From Chitinophagaceae bacterium (GTDB lineage: Bacteria > Bacteroidota > Bacteroidia > Chitinophagales > Chitinophagaceae): a stretch of 53,944 bases of DNA. How positions within the stretch are numbered: the stretch's first letter is position 1; every line of letters starts with the position of its first letter. Shown here piece by piece: positions 45,103 through 53,479 of the stretch. Below the pieces are notes generated by a model. That model had not been told where the DNA came from, did not search any database, and saw only the letters and a program-made list of their open reading frames with translations. The DNA lies in the NCBI GenBank assembly GCA_947447825.1, contig CANFLL010000017.1:1-53944 (forward strand), in the 5' to 3' direction. A program made the position numbers and the translations under genes.

Positions 45103-46389
45103 ATGAAGAAAATTCAATCAACAATTTTTGTTTTTCTATTAATAGCAATTTCATTAAATGGCTATTGTGCTAATCACATTATCAATAATGATAACAATCC
45201 AGATTCTAGTAATGCTGGTATAAAAGTGCCAGAAGGATTTACGATTACTAAAGTTGCAGATAATGTTGGTAGAGCTAGACATATAGTGGTTTCGCCACAG
45301 GGAACTATCTACGTGAAAAGCATGAAGAAGATTAATGGTAAAGGGATATTTGTTTTGAAGGATTTAAAAGGGAGTGGTCAATTGAATACTGTGGATACTT
45401 TTTGCAATTATGGAGGAACAGGGATTGCTATTAAAGGGAACTATTTATATGCTTCAAGCGATGAGGAAGTTTTTCGTTATAAATTAAATGCTAAAGGAGA
45501 AGTGATTGATCCAAAGAACCCTGAAAAGATTATAACTGGATTAATTGAACATCATCAACATGAAACCAAATCTATTGCACTTGATAATGTTGGTAATATA
45601 TATGTAAATATTGGAGCTTATTCCAATTCTTGTCAAGAACAAGATAGAACCAAAGGAAGTCCTGGTCGTAAACCATGCCCTGTTCTAGATAGTGCTGGTG
45701 GAATTTGGATGTTTAAAGTGGATAAATTAAATCAAACTTACGGAGATGGAATTAGATATGCTACGGGTCTTAGAAATGTGGTAGGATTAGATTGGAATCA
45801 GCAGACTAATTCATTGTTTGTAATGCAGCATGGAAGAGATCAACTATTTCAAAACTGGCCACAATACTTCACAGAACAAGAAAGTGCCGAATTGCCAGCC
45901 GAGTGTATGTATGAGTTGCATAATGGTTCTAATTGTGGATGGCCATACATATATTATAACCAACATTTGAATAAAAAGATGTTAGCCCCCGAATATGGTG
46001 GCGATGGAAAAATAGAAGGTGATGCTAGTTTTCAGAACCCTGTCATCGCCTTTCCTGGTCACTTAGCACCTAATGGATTATTGTTTTACACTGGCAATCA
46101 GTTTCCTGAAAAATATAAGAATGGAGCTTTCATTGCATTTCATGGTAGTTGGAACAGAGCTCCTTTGCCTCAAGCAGGCTATTTTGTGGTGTTTGTTCCC
46201 TTCAAAGATGGGAAGCCAACAGGCAAATGGGAAATTTTTGCAGATGGGTTTTCAGGAAAAGAGGTTATTAATTCAACTCGTAGTGCCGATCATCGCCCTT
46301 GTGGTTTAGCGCAAGGGCCAGATGGTTCATTGTATATTAGTGATGATGTGAAAGGAACAATTTATAAAGTAAAATATACAGAGCACTAA
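45103..46389 (+). CDS. PQQ-dependent sugar dehydrogenase-like beta-propeller (GSDH family)
   Basis: A 428-residue secreted protein (signal peptide about 1-22). The beta-propeller of the glucose/sorbosone dehydrogenase family shows in GFTITKVADNVGRARHIVVSPQGTIYV, YATGLRNVVGLDWN, MQHGRDQL, SNCGWPYIYYN, HLAPNGLLFYTG, AFHGSWNR and DHRPCGLAQGPDGSLYISDD. The last two are typical PQQ/Ca-binding family blocks. It would oxidise a sugar or sugar-like substrate in the periplasm. The cytochrome c gene 203 bp downstream is a probable electron acceptor. Confidence 0.85.
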   Translation: MKKIQSTIFVFLLIAISLNGYCANHIINNDNNPDSSNAGIKVPEGFTITKVADNVGRARHIVVSPQGTIYVKSMKKINGKGIFVLKDLKGSGQLNTVDTFCNYGGTGIAIKGNYLYASSDEEVFRYKLNAKGEVIDPKNPEKIITGLIEHHQHETKSIALDNVGNIYVNIGAYSNSCQEQDRTKGSPGRKPCPVLDSAGGIWMFKVDKLNQTYGDGIRYATGLRNVVGLDWNQQTNSLFVMQHGRDQLFQNWPQYFTEQESAELPAECMYELHNGSNCGWPYIYYNQHLNKKMLAPEYGGDGKIEGDASFQNPVIAFPGHLAPNGLLFYTGNQFPEKYKNGAFIAFHGSWNRAPLPQAGYFVVFVPFKDGKPTGKWEIFADGFSGKEVINSTRSADHRPCGLAQGPDGSLYISDDVKGTIYKVKYTEH

Positions 46390-46592
46390 AGTTAACTCAC
46401 TGAATAAATTATTCAGATGAACAATGTGATTGATTTGCTTGATTGAAAATAATTGTAGCCTTTATCTGATGACCCAAATTTTTATTGAGCTAAGTAGAAA
46501 AACAAAAAGTTTATACATAACTGTATAAGAAAAAAGTATCATTTTTTGTGTCATTCTACCTAAATTTTGTTTAAAAAGAAAATAAACTTTTA

Positions 46593-47036
46593 ATGAAAAA
46601 GAATACTATAATAATGTCCATAGCTTTCATTGGGCTTGTTTGTGAATTGGCTTTTGCGCAAAATGCGAAGCCTAAGCAAAAACTGAATGAAACGCCCACA
46701 GCTTCCATAGAAAGGGGGAAGGCAATCTATTTAAAAGAGTGTCTTAGTTGTCATCAGGCAGATGGGGGAGGTGTTCCTCATATTAACCCTCCATTAGCAG
46801 GAAACACTGTTTTATTGAATGATAAAACAAAAATTATATGGGTGGTATTGAAAGGGATGACTGATAGAATTCCTATTGATGATGAATATTACAGCAACAA
46901 CATGGCTTCTCATGCTTATTTGTCTAATCAGGAAATTGCTGATGTATTGTCTTATGTACGCAATAGTTTTGGCAATAAAGCAACTGTTATCACTGCGGCA
47001 GAAGTTAAATCCGTTAGGGGCGTAAAGAAGAAATAG
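46593..47036 (+). CDS. Class I cytochrome c, secreted or periplasmic
   Basis: A 147-residue protein with signal peptide (about 1-22, ending AFAQ). Haem motif CLSCH (C50, C53, H54) is followed by QADGGGVPHINPPLAGN and a C-terminal helix (SNQEIADVLSYVRNSFGN); a Met in NNMASHAYLS is the likely distal ligand. This is the standard small monohaem domain. Likely partner of the sugar dehydrogenase upstream. Confidence 0.9.
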   Translation: MKKNTIIMSIAFIGLVCELAFAQNAKPKQKLNETPTASIERGKAIYLKECLSCHQADGGGVPHINPPLAGNTVLLNDKTKIIWVVLKGMTDRIPIDDEYYSNNMASHAYLSNQEIADVLSYVRNSFGNKATVITAAEVKSVRGVKKK

Positions 47037-47355
47037 AAAAAGGGGTGTTTTTGATAAAAATGGAAGCTATGTAGGCAAGTGTTAAGATATGCGGATGAAA
47101 CTCTATAATTACGATTTGTTAAATATGCTGAAAAGGCTTGTGGATGGTAAGAACGTTGGTTTTAAAATTGAAGTTTAGTATGATATTGCTAACAACAAAT
47201 CTGTAAATCTATCTACTTAAAATGCAGAAATATTTTGTTCAATCATAAATAAAATAAATATTTCAGACGATGCTCTATTTATAACCAAATCGATTTCACA
47301 AAATAATCGGTTACTTTTTAATTCTACTTTCAAACATTAGATTTCATACTGGTTG

Positions 47356-47817
47356 TGTGTAATATTGTGAGGTTATTCATTAGTTTTTCATTAAAATCTT
47401 TATTGTAATAGAAAAACCCATGTATTGAATAAATATAATATTGAGGTTGGTTACAATTGCTAAAATTGATTTGACTAAAAGGAATGATTAATTTCCTTGA
47501 TTTCAAATGAAGGAAGGTTCTCTCATTTCGCAAACTCAATTCTGCTGAGTAAAATCTATAAAACCCTTAAAACCCTTTACTGTCAATGAATACATCATTT
47601 AGTTTAGCAATTTTAGTATCAAAAAACGTCATTTATTCACCTGAGTCAGTCCACAACTCAGGTGAGTCCTTGGCTGACTCAGGTGAGTCGTCGACTCGCT
47701 CAACTGGATCATTGTCTGATTCAACTGAGTCGTTGACTCACTCAGGTGAATCTTTGTCTGACTCAGGTGAGTCGTGGACTGACTCAAGTGAACTTAAGTG
47801 TGACTCAGTTGAATAAA
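47356..47817 (+). repeat. Duplicated element, copy 1: conserved 5' region plus array E (21-bp units)
   Basis: From about 47356 (GTGTGTAATATTGTGAGGTT) to 47817 the sequence is similar throughout to 53480-53944, in the same orientation. The first ~280 bp are unique sequence; array E follows, with CTCA/TTCA at 47636, 47657, 47678, 47699, 47720, 47741, 47762, 47783 and 47804, all 21 bp apart. The core GACTCAGGTGAGTC is a near-perfect palindrome. A frame from ATG 47586 reads through as heptads of the type SGESLSD and is open in both copies. A minus-strand frame in the 5' region (47330-47539) has a stop codon in copy 2, so it is probably not a gene. Confidence 0.92.
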
Positions 47818-48254
47818 TGGAAGAAAGAGGACAAAAGAATGTACTCATTTTGATATGCTGCGTGTTTGGGATAAGCATCGAGAAAGTTTAGAACTTTATT
47901 AGAGTTGGAACGGGTGCATAAGAGTTTATCGCTTTTTCTCTTGAAATTAGCGGTAGATTTCCTGAGTGATAACGATCATTTTAATTTGTCAAAATAGAAT
48001 TAAGTAGAAATTATTTCAAGTTGAATCAGCTAGTCCTGGTCTTTGTATTTGCAATTTGCTCGTTTTAAGCGAAGAAATGACGTACTGGTAAATGAGAGGT
48101 ATTGTTAATTACGGTAAGGTTTGAAGAGGGTTCTTATTTTTATTCAGACCGATGGTGCAGCTTTTAAAAGTGTATAAGCATTCGAATGGCTTACGGAAGT
48201 TGAAACTAATAAATAAAATTCCCATACTTACCTTTTATGTAATCTTGAATTTAA

Positions 48255-48262
48255 TATATTTG
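48255..48262 (+). promoter_or_regulatory. -7 box of the urease accessory operon
   Basis: TATATTTG lies 21 bp before the ureE ATG at 48284. No convincing -33 TTG at the usual distance. Confidence 0.4.
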
Positions 48263-48283
48263 AGACTCACACATTCATTATTA

Positions 48284-48775
48284 ATGCTTATTCAACAGAA
48301 ACAAGGAAATATTGCAACTTCTCCATCCAATAAAAAAATAGATTGGCTCTCGTTGGAATGGTATGAGGCAAATAAGCGGATATTGAGTAAAAGAACAGAA
48401 GCGGGCAAGGATATTTCCTTACGCTTCCTGAACGAGAACCCTAATCTTACACAAGGTGATATTCTTTTTGATGATGAAACTTCTGTAGTTGTGGTGGCAA
48501 TCCAGCCCTGTGATTGTATTGTTGTGAAGCCTACCAATATGTTCGAGATGGCTTCTGTTTGCTATGAAATTGGCAACAAACACTTGCCATTATTCTTTGA
48601 AAATGATGCAGTGTTGGTTCCTTTTGAGCAACCATTATTCAAATTACTCACTGCACAAGGATATTTAGTTATCAATGAGAAAAGGAAATTATTGCAACCC
48701 CTAAAAACAACCGTTGCCCCACACGGAGGCGGCAATGAAACCCTATTTTCTAAGATAATGAAACTGACCAGTTAA
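48284..48775 (+). CDS. ureE: Urease accessory nickel chaperone UreE
   Basis: A 163-residue protein from ATG 48284 (the frame is open 44 codons upstream, without family similarity). N-terminal peptide-binding-like domain (LSKRTEAGKDISLRFLNENPNLTQGDILFDDETSVVVV), then the nickel-binding domain with EIGNKHLPLFF; H100 matches the conserved nickel ligand at the dimer interface. The usual His-rich tail is absent (only PHGGGNETLF). UreE brings nickel to the urease activation complex. Its stop codon overlaps the ureF start (TAATG). Confidence 0.92.
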   Translation: MLIQQKQGNIATSPSNKKIDWLSLEWYEANKRILSKRTEAGKDISLRFLNENPNLTQGDILFDDETSVVVVAIQPCDCIVVKPTNMFEMASVCYEIGNKHLPLFFENDAVLVPFEQPLFKLLTAQGYLVINEKRKLLQPLKTTVAPHGGGNETLFSKIMKLTS

Positions 48776-49461
48776 TGGATAATGCGCTTTTAGGGTTATT
48801 ACAACTGTCGGATCCCACATTACCGATAGGAGGTTTTTCTCATTCGGCAGGATTAGAAACGTTTGTGCAACAAAATATAGTGAAAGATGCGGCTACTGCA
48901 AAAGAATTTGTGACTGAAATGCTAGCACAGAATCTACAATATACTGATGCCGCTTTTGTTTCTTTGGCTTTTGATGCTGCACAAGCAAACGACTTTGAGC
49001 TGCTTTTAGCACTAGATAATGAGTGTACTGCCGTAAAACTACCTATAGAAATGCGGCAGGCAAGCCAGAAGTTAGGACTAAGATTGATGAAGATATTTCA
49101 ACCATTGTGTAAACATGAATTGGCAGATAGGTATATGGCTGCCATAAAAACACAAGAGGCGGCAGGGCATTATTGCATTGCCTTTGGATTATATTCCTTT
49201 GCTTTTGGTGTTGATAAAAGAGATGCTTTAACAGGTTTCTATTTTAATGCGGCGGTTGGTTTTGTGACAAATTGTGTTAAACTTATTCCCCTTGGTCAAC
49301 AGGATGGGCAACATATATTGTTTTCATTGCACCCATTGATTACAGAACTTGTGGAGAAAACAATGCAGCCCAATATAGATTTGATAGGTTTATGCTGTAC
49401 TGGATTTGATATTAGAAGTATGCAGCACGAACAACTATATTCGAGGCTGTATATGTCTTAG
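48775..49461 (+). CDS. ureF: Urease accessory protein UreF
   Basis: A 228-residue all-helical protein: QLSDPTLPIGGFSHSAGLETFVQQ is the UreF N-terminal signature; ECTAVKLPIEMRQASQKLGLRL and GHYCIAFGLYSFAFGV follow. It acts as the GTPase regulator that couples UreG to the UreD-urease complex. Translationally coupled to ureE by a 1-bp overlap. A heptamer-register element starts right after the stop codon, in the 164-bp gap to ureG. Confidence 0.94.
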   Translation: MDNALLGLLQLSDPTLPIGGFSHSAGLETFVQQNIVKDAATAKEFVTEMLAQNLQYTDAAFVSLAFDAAQANDFELLLALDNECTAVKLPIEMRQASQKLGLRLMKIFQPLCKHELADRYMAAIKTQEAAGHYCIAFGLYSFAFGVDKRDALTGFYFNAAVGFVTNCVKLIPLGQQDGQHILFSLHPLITELVEKTMQPNIDLIGLCCTGFDIRSMQHEQLYSRLYMS

Positions 49462-49463
49462 TA

Positions 49464-49624
49464 GTTGTTTGTTGTTAGTGATTAGTGATTAGTGATAAGT
49501 CGGGAGTTGAAAGTTATAAGTATTAGGGTATAAGTTTTAGTCTAGTTTTTTTAAAAGTTAATGAGTTTATTTGTCTTAAGGGGATGGGGTTCATTTTTAA
49601 TCATAATTCAAATCTTAAATAATA
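49464..49624 (+). repeat. Heptamer-register element between ureF and ureG
   Basis: Eleven 7-mers in exact register from 49464 to 49540 (GTTGTTT, GTTGTTA, GTGATTA, GTGATTA, GTGATAA, GTCGGGA, GTTGAAA, GTTATAA, GTATTAG, GGTATAA, GTTTTAG), then a reverse-polarity group TTAATCA, TAATTCA, AATCTTA, AATAATA at 49597-49624. The two groups could pair. Confidence 0.85.
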
Positions 49625-49625
49625 G

Positions 49626-50264
49626 ATGGCGGATAGAAAGTATATAAAGATTGGGGTTGCAGGACCTGTGGGTTCTGGAAAGACTGCGCTGATAGAAAGG
49701 CTAAGTAGAAAGTTGGCAAAGGAGTATAGTATTGGGGTGATAACCAATGATATTTACACGAAGGAAGATGCGGAGTTTTTAACACAGAACAGTTTACTTC
49801 CGGCTGATAGAATTATTGGGGTAGAAACGGGCGGCTGTCCGCATACGGCAATAAGAGAAGATGCAAGTATGAATCTGGAAGCTGTTGAGGAAATGGCTAA
49901 TCGTTTTGCCGATATTGAATTAATATTTATTGAGAGTGGAGGCGATAATCTATCGGCAACATTCAGCCCCGATTTGGCAGACCTTACCATCTTTGTGATT
50001 GATGTGGCAGAAGGAGATAAAATTCCTCGTAAGGGTGGTCCTGGTATTACAAGAAGTGATTTATTAGTGATTAATAAAATAGATTTAGCGCCTTACGTTC
50101 ATGCAGATTTGGGCGTGATGGAACGAGATGCACGATTGATGCGTAAAGGAAGTCCATTCATCTTTACTAACCTGATGAGCTTACAAGGATTGGAAGACGT
50201 GATTGGCTGGATAAAGAAATATGCTTTGCTGGAAGCAGTATCCGAACCAAAACTTTGGCGATGA
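49626..50264 (+). CDS. ureG: Urease accessory GTPase UreG
   Basis: A 212-residue SIMIBI GTPase. P-loop GPVGSGKT (13-20), switch/metal motif [11 protein letters not shown] with C71-P72-H73 that binds nickel at the dimer interface, [15 protein letters not shown] and [18 protein letters not shown], and the guanine-specificity motif [11 protein letters not shown] hydrolysis drives nickel delivery to the urease site. The stop codon overlaps the ureD start (ATGA). Confidence 0.97.
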   Translation: MADRKYIKIGVAGPVGSGKTALIERLSRKLAKEYSIGVITNDIYTKEDAEFLTQNSLLPADRIIGVETGGCPHTAIREDASMNLEAVEEMANRFADIELIFIESGGDNLSATFSPDLADLTIFVIDVAEGDKIPRKGGPGITRSDLLVINKIDLAPYVHADLGVMERDARLMRKGSPFIFTNLMSLQGLEDVIGWIKKYALLEAVSEPKLWR

Positions 50265-51058
50265 TTGCAAAGTTGCACATAACCACCGCCCTCCGTGACG
50301 GTATTACTTATTTTAAGGAAAGTTATTTTACGCCGCCCTTTAAGGTTGCCAACATAACGGAGGATAAAAAGGCAAATAAGCTCAATTTAATGCTGATGTG
50401 TTCTTCGCCAGGCATATTGGATGAGGATATTTATGAAATGAAGATAGAGCTGGCGGAGGAATGTTTTCTTCAACTACATACTCAGTCCTATCAGCGTTTG
50501 TTTACCATGAAAAAGGGGGCATCTCAAAGAATGAATGTTCATTTGCAGCCTAATGCATCTTTTATTTATTTGCCACATCCTTCGGTTCCTCATGAGGATT
50601 CTATTTTCACAGCTATCAATAAGATTTATCTAACTGATGGTTGCACCTTGGTTTGGGGTGAAGTATTAACCTGTGGTAGAAAGCTAAATGGAGAGGTGTT
50701 TAAGTTCTCTAAATACCATAATATCACAGAAATATATTTGAATAATAAATTGATAATAAAAGAAAACCTATTGATGCAGCCTGCAACTATAAACGTAAAA
50801 GCTATTGGTCAATTGGAGGGCTTTACACATCAGGCTACCTTAATTTATCTGAATGAAACTGTTGATACAAAAAAGTTAAACAAGACAATTAGCAATTATC
50901 TTTCCTTGCAAGTGGGGATTATTTTTGGTATTTCTACCCCACAAAAGAATGGATTAATCATAAGGCTGTTAGGACAGAAAGGCGAACAACTTGACAATTG
51001 CCTAAAAGCTATTACTACTCAATTACCAATCATTAAACAAGTAGCGTATGCAATCTGA
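50261..51058 (+). CDS. ureD: Urease accessory protein UreD (UreH)
   Basis: A 265-residue protein from ATG 50261, overlapping ureG by 4 bp; an in-frame TTG two codons earlier is less likely. Beta-rich UreD pattern: [88 protein letters not shown]. It is the scaffold that links UreF-UreG to the apo-urease. Sequence is divergent from enterobacterial UreD, as usual for the family. Confidence 0.88.
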   Translation: MIAKLHITTALRDGITYFKESYFTPPFKVANITEDKKANKLNLMLMCSSPGILDEDIYEMKIELAEECFLQLHTQSYQRLFTMKKGASQRMNVHLQPNASFIYLPHPSVPHEDSIFTAINKIYLTDGCTLVWGEVLTCGRKLNGEVFKFSKYHNITEIYLNNKLIIKENLLMQPATINVKAIGQLEGFTHQATLIYLNETVDTKKLNKTISNYLSLQVGIIFGISTPQKNGLIIRLLGQKGEQLDNCLKAITTQLPIIKQVAYAI

Positions 51059-51749
51059 GATGGGAATATTGTTGGCAGCGGCAGTAACTGTTGGATGCTT
51101 GCACACTGCTGCAGGTCCTGATCATTATTTGCCCTTCATTGCCCTGTCAAGATCTCGTGGATGGAGCTTTGCCAAAACATTGCTCTGGACAATCATTTGC
51201 GGTTGTGGTCATGTGTGGAGTTCTGTATTGCTCGGTTTGGGTGGAGCCGCTTTGGGATGGTCATTAACTAAAGTGAAAGTACTAGAAAACGTTCGGGGTG
51301 GCATTGCAGGCTGGGCATTGCTTGGTTTTGGCATTATCTATGGCATTTGGGGACTATATCGAGCTTATGCAAACAGGCCGCACAAACATTTCGACATGTT
51401 CGAAGATGGCAACATCTATGTTTATGAACATAAACATGGTACAGCGATACGGCAAGAAGAGAGACACAAAGTAACTCCTTGGGTAATGTTTATCATTTTT
51501 GTTTTAGGCCCTTGCGAACCCATGATACCCCTTCTTTTCTATCCAGCAGCTAAGAGTTCTTGGTTCGGAATGTTGTTGTTGATAATAGTTTATACATTAG
51601 TAACTCTTGCTACCATGATAATCATGGTTATACTAGGTTATTACGGATTGGCATTCATTAAAACTGAAAAACTAGAACGTTATGCTCATGCATTAGGTGG
51701 ATTAACCCTTTTTATTTGTGGAACGGGAATGGTGTTTTTGGGGTGGTAA
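51048..51749 (+). CDS. UreH/HupE-like nickel permease
   Basis: A 233-residue membrane protein with about 6 transmembrane segments. GCLHTAAGPDHYLPFIALSRSRGW carries the H-x(4)-D-H type signature of NiCoT/UreH-like transporters in the first segments; CGCGHVWSSVLLG and VLGPCEPMIPLLFYPA are further conserved blocks. A His-rich cytosolic loop at about 112-140 (PHKHFDMFEDGNIYVYEHKHG, ERHK) could hold metal. It overlaps ureD by 11 bp and is the last gene of the operon. Nickel import is inferred from context; export is possible. Confidence 0.82.
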   Translation: MQSEMGILLAAAVTVGCLHTAAGPDHYLPFIALSRSRGWSFAKTLLWTIICGCGHVWSSVLLGLGGAALGWSLTKVKVLENVRGGIAGWALLGFGIIYGIWGLYRAYANRPHKHFDMFEDGNIYVYEHKHGTAIRQEERHKVTPWVMFIIFVLGPCEPMIPLLFYPAAKSSWFGMLLLIIVYTLVTLATMIIMVILGYYGLAFIKTEKLERYAHALGGLTLFICGTGMVFLGW

Positions 51750-51870
51750 ACTTTTTTTATAATGTGTAGTATCTAGTTATTTACATTCTTAATCTGCCTT
51801 CAATTTAACTGATTACAACCTATCTACTGATGTTTGTTTTAAGACACCTAGATCTACTAATAATTTATAC

Positions 51871-53376
51871 TCATTTTTCAAGTTGTGCTTGATATAAGGA
51901 ATGAGGCAAAACACCACCCAGGTTTGTTGCTTCCCAAATGCCATTTGGCCTAACTAATTTTGCCCCCTCATTTTTACCAATAAAGCCAATATTCCAATTG
52001 TACGCCATCGGAGGGTTCTGAATGGCAGCAGTTGCAGAAGTACAATTCCAAAAAACTTGATATGCCCCACTCCAACCATGACCTGTTCCCCAATTGCCCC
52101 TGTCTTGTGCATTCATAGCACCATCCGAAACAATACAATCATATAGTGTTCCAGTAGCCCAACGGTGGTGCGGCCCAATGTCAGCATGGGTTAGCGTAGC
52201 GGTGCAGTGCGTGAACACATTGGGACCACAAACTCTAGCACCAGTCACATAGTCATGCCTTCCATTGCGTGCAGAGCAATTCTTTATCAAATTCAACTGT
52301 CCATCACAGTTAAAAGAATACCGTCTTCCTCCTTCTATTTTTGAAATAGGATCTAGGCAAGAACAGTTATCAACAGTAATATTTTTTGCAGAAGAATGAA
52401 TACTAACACAACTCTGCCCGAAATGAAGAGAAGTAACCTGCTGAATCCAACAGTTTTCTGCGGCTTCTATACTGATAGCTTCCCATCCATGCTGCTCATC
52501 ATTATCAGTAGTGTAGGTTGATTTCATAAGTATATTTTCAATGGCACACTCACTAATTCTACCTTTAAATGAATACGGAATTAAGGTGTTTTCTCCATAT
52601 TTATCATCTAATGCCATCATTACAGGAATGTTTACTGTGATTAATCCTGTCTTTTTATCTATTGCTGTAACTATTCTTTCATAGCTCAAATCGAACCCTG
52701 ATGCAGACCAGTTTTTGCCTCCCTCCCGTAAATCTTTGATTTCATCCATACCAATTGCATGAATCCATTCATTATTAGCAACTCTATTAATTAATACAGG
52801 TTGACCAATGTGGAGTTGTTTCACATTCTTTACATGAAAACTGAATGCACCCACAGGCACATATATATCGGTAATTGGTTGTGCTTCCTGCACTTGTTTA
52901 TTCATCTTTCCTTTGCCTTTAATGCTGATCAAAACACGTTGAGTTGTGGCATTAAACGTTATCAAAGTTCCTTTTTCAGTATCTCCTTCTCCACGTAGAA
53001 TTATATTATTTGAAATGATGTTGATTGTAGAATTAATGTTATAGTTGCCTGCTTTTAAAAGAATAACTCGAGGTTCATTATCTGTTGTAAGGTTGCTAAC
53101 ACTATCAATGAGGTATTGAAGTGCATGAGTGTCATCGCTGCCGCTTGGTAAAAGTGTTGCAATAATTTTTCCTTTTGGAAATGGTTTTTGTCCATTATGA
53201 TAGCCAACGGCAGAAAAGTCTGGAATGCTATTGCCTAATGAATCATGCCAATACGCTAATTTATTTTCCTTGTTTTTATACACCCACTTTGACGTTGTTT
53301 GCGCAACAGTAGTTAGATAGGAGAGGATAAATAAGCAAGCAATAAGATTGCTTTTAAAGTTTGGGATAGAGTGCAT
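51871..53376 (-). CDS. Secreted right-handed beta-helix protein, pectate-lyase superfamily
   Basis: A 501-residue protein with signal peptide (about 1-25, ending TVAQ). DFSAVGYHNGQKPFP and SGSDDTHALQYLIDSV are the start of a Pectate_lyase_3-type beta-helix; repeated N-rich rungs follow (IENILMKSTYT, NITVDNCSCLDP, LIKNCSARNGRHDYVTG, VFTHCTATLTHADIGPHHRWATGTLYDCIVSDGAMNAQDRGNWGTGHGWSGAYQVFWNCTS). The GPHHRWATG and NWGTGHGWSGA blocks recur in a secreted Bacteroidota subgroup. It may bind or cleave a uronate polysaccharide, which would link it to the lyase operon at 17.8-24.2 kb; not proven. Confidence 0.75.
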   Translation of the reverse strand: MHSIPNFKSNLIACLFILSYLTTVAQTTSKWVYKNKENKLAYWHDSLGNSIPDFSAVGYHNGQKPFPKGKIIATLLPSGSDDTHALQYLIDSVSNLTTDNEPRVILLKAGNYNINSTINIISNNIILRGEGDTEKGTLITFNATTQRVLISIKGKGKMNKQVQEAQPITDIYVPVGAFSFHVKNVKQLHIGQPVLINRVANNEWIHAIGMDEIKDLREGGKNWSASGFDLSYERIVTAIDKKTGLITVNIPVMMALDDKYGENTLIPYSFKGRISECAIENILMKSTYTTDNDEQHGWEAISIEAAENCWIQQVTSLHFGQSCVSIHSSAKNITVDNCSCLDPISKIEGGRRYSFNCDGQLNLIKNCSARNGRHDYVTGARVCGPNVFTHCTATLTHADIGPHHRWATGTLYDCIVSDGAMNAQDRGNWGTGHGWSGAYQVFWNCTSATAAIQNPPMAYNWNIGFIGKNEGAKLVRPNGIWEATNLGGVLPHSLYQAQLEK

Positions 53377-53479
53377 CGTTAGTTTATTTTGTTTTCGTTA
53401 AACAGCATCTAACTAAGAAAGTTTAAATGAAAAAAGTGTTTAATCTAATTCTACTTTGACACATGAGAGTTTACAATGT

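Larger units (their letters stand above)
47037..48283. other. Long gap with repeat element copy 1
   Basis: About 1.25 kb. It holds copy 1 of the duplicated element (47356-47817) and the ureE promoter region. Beyond these, AT-rich sequence with no convincing gene. Confidence 0.6.

Noticed and set aside
47330-47539. Minus-strand 69-codon ORF in the duplicated element
   Set aside because: Copy 2 has an in-frame stop and many amino-acid-changing substitutions, so selection on this protein is unlikely.
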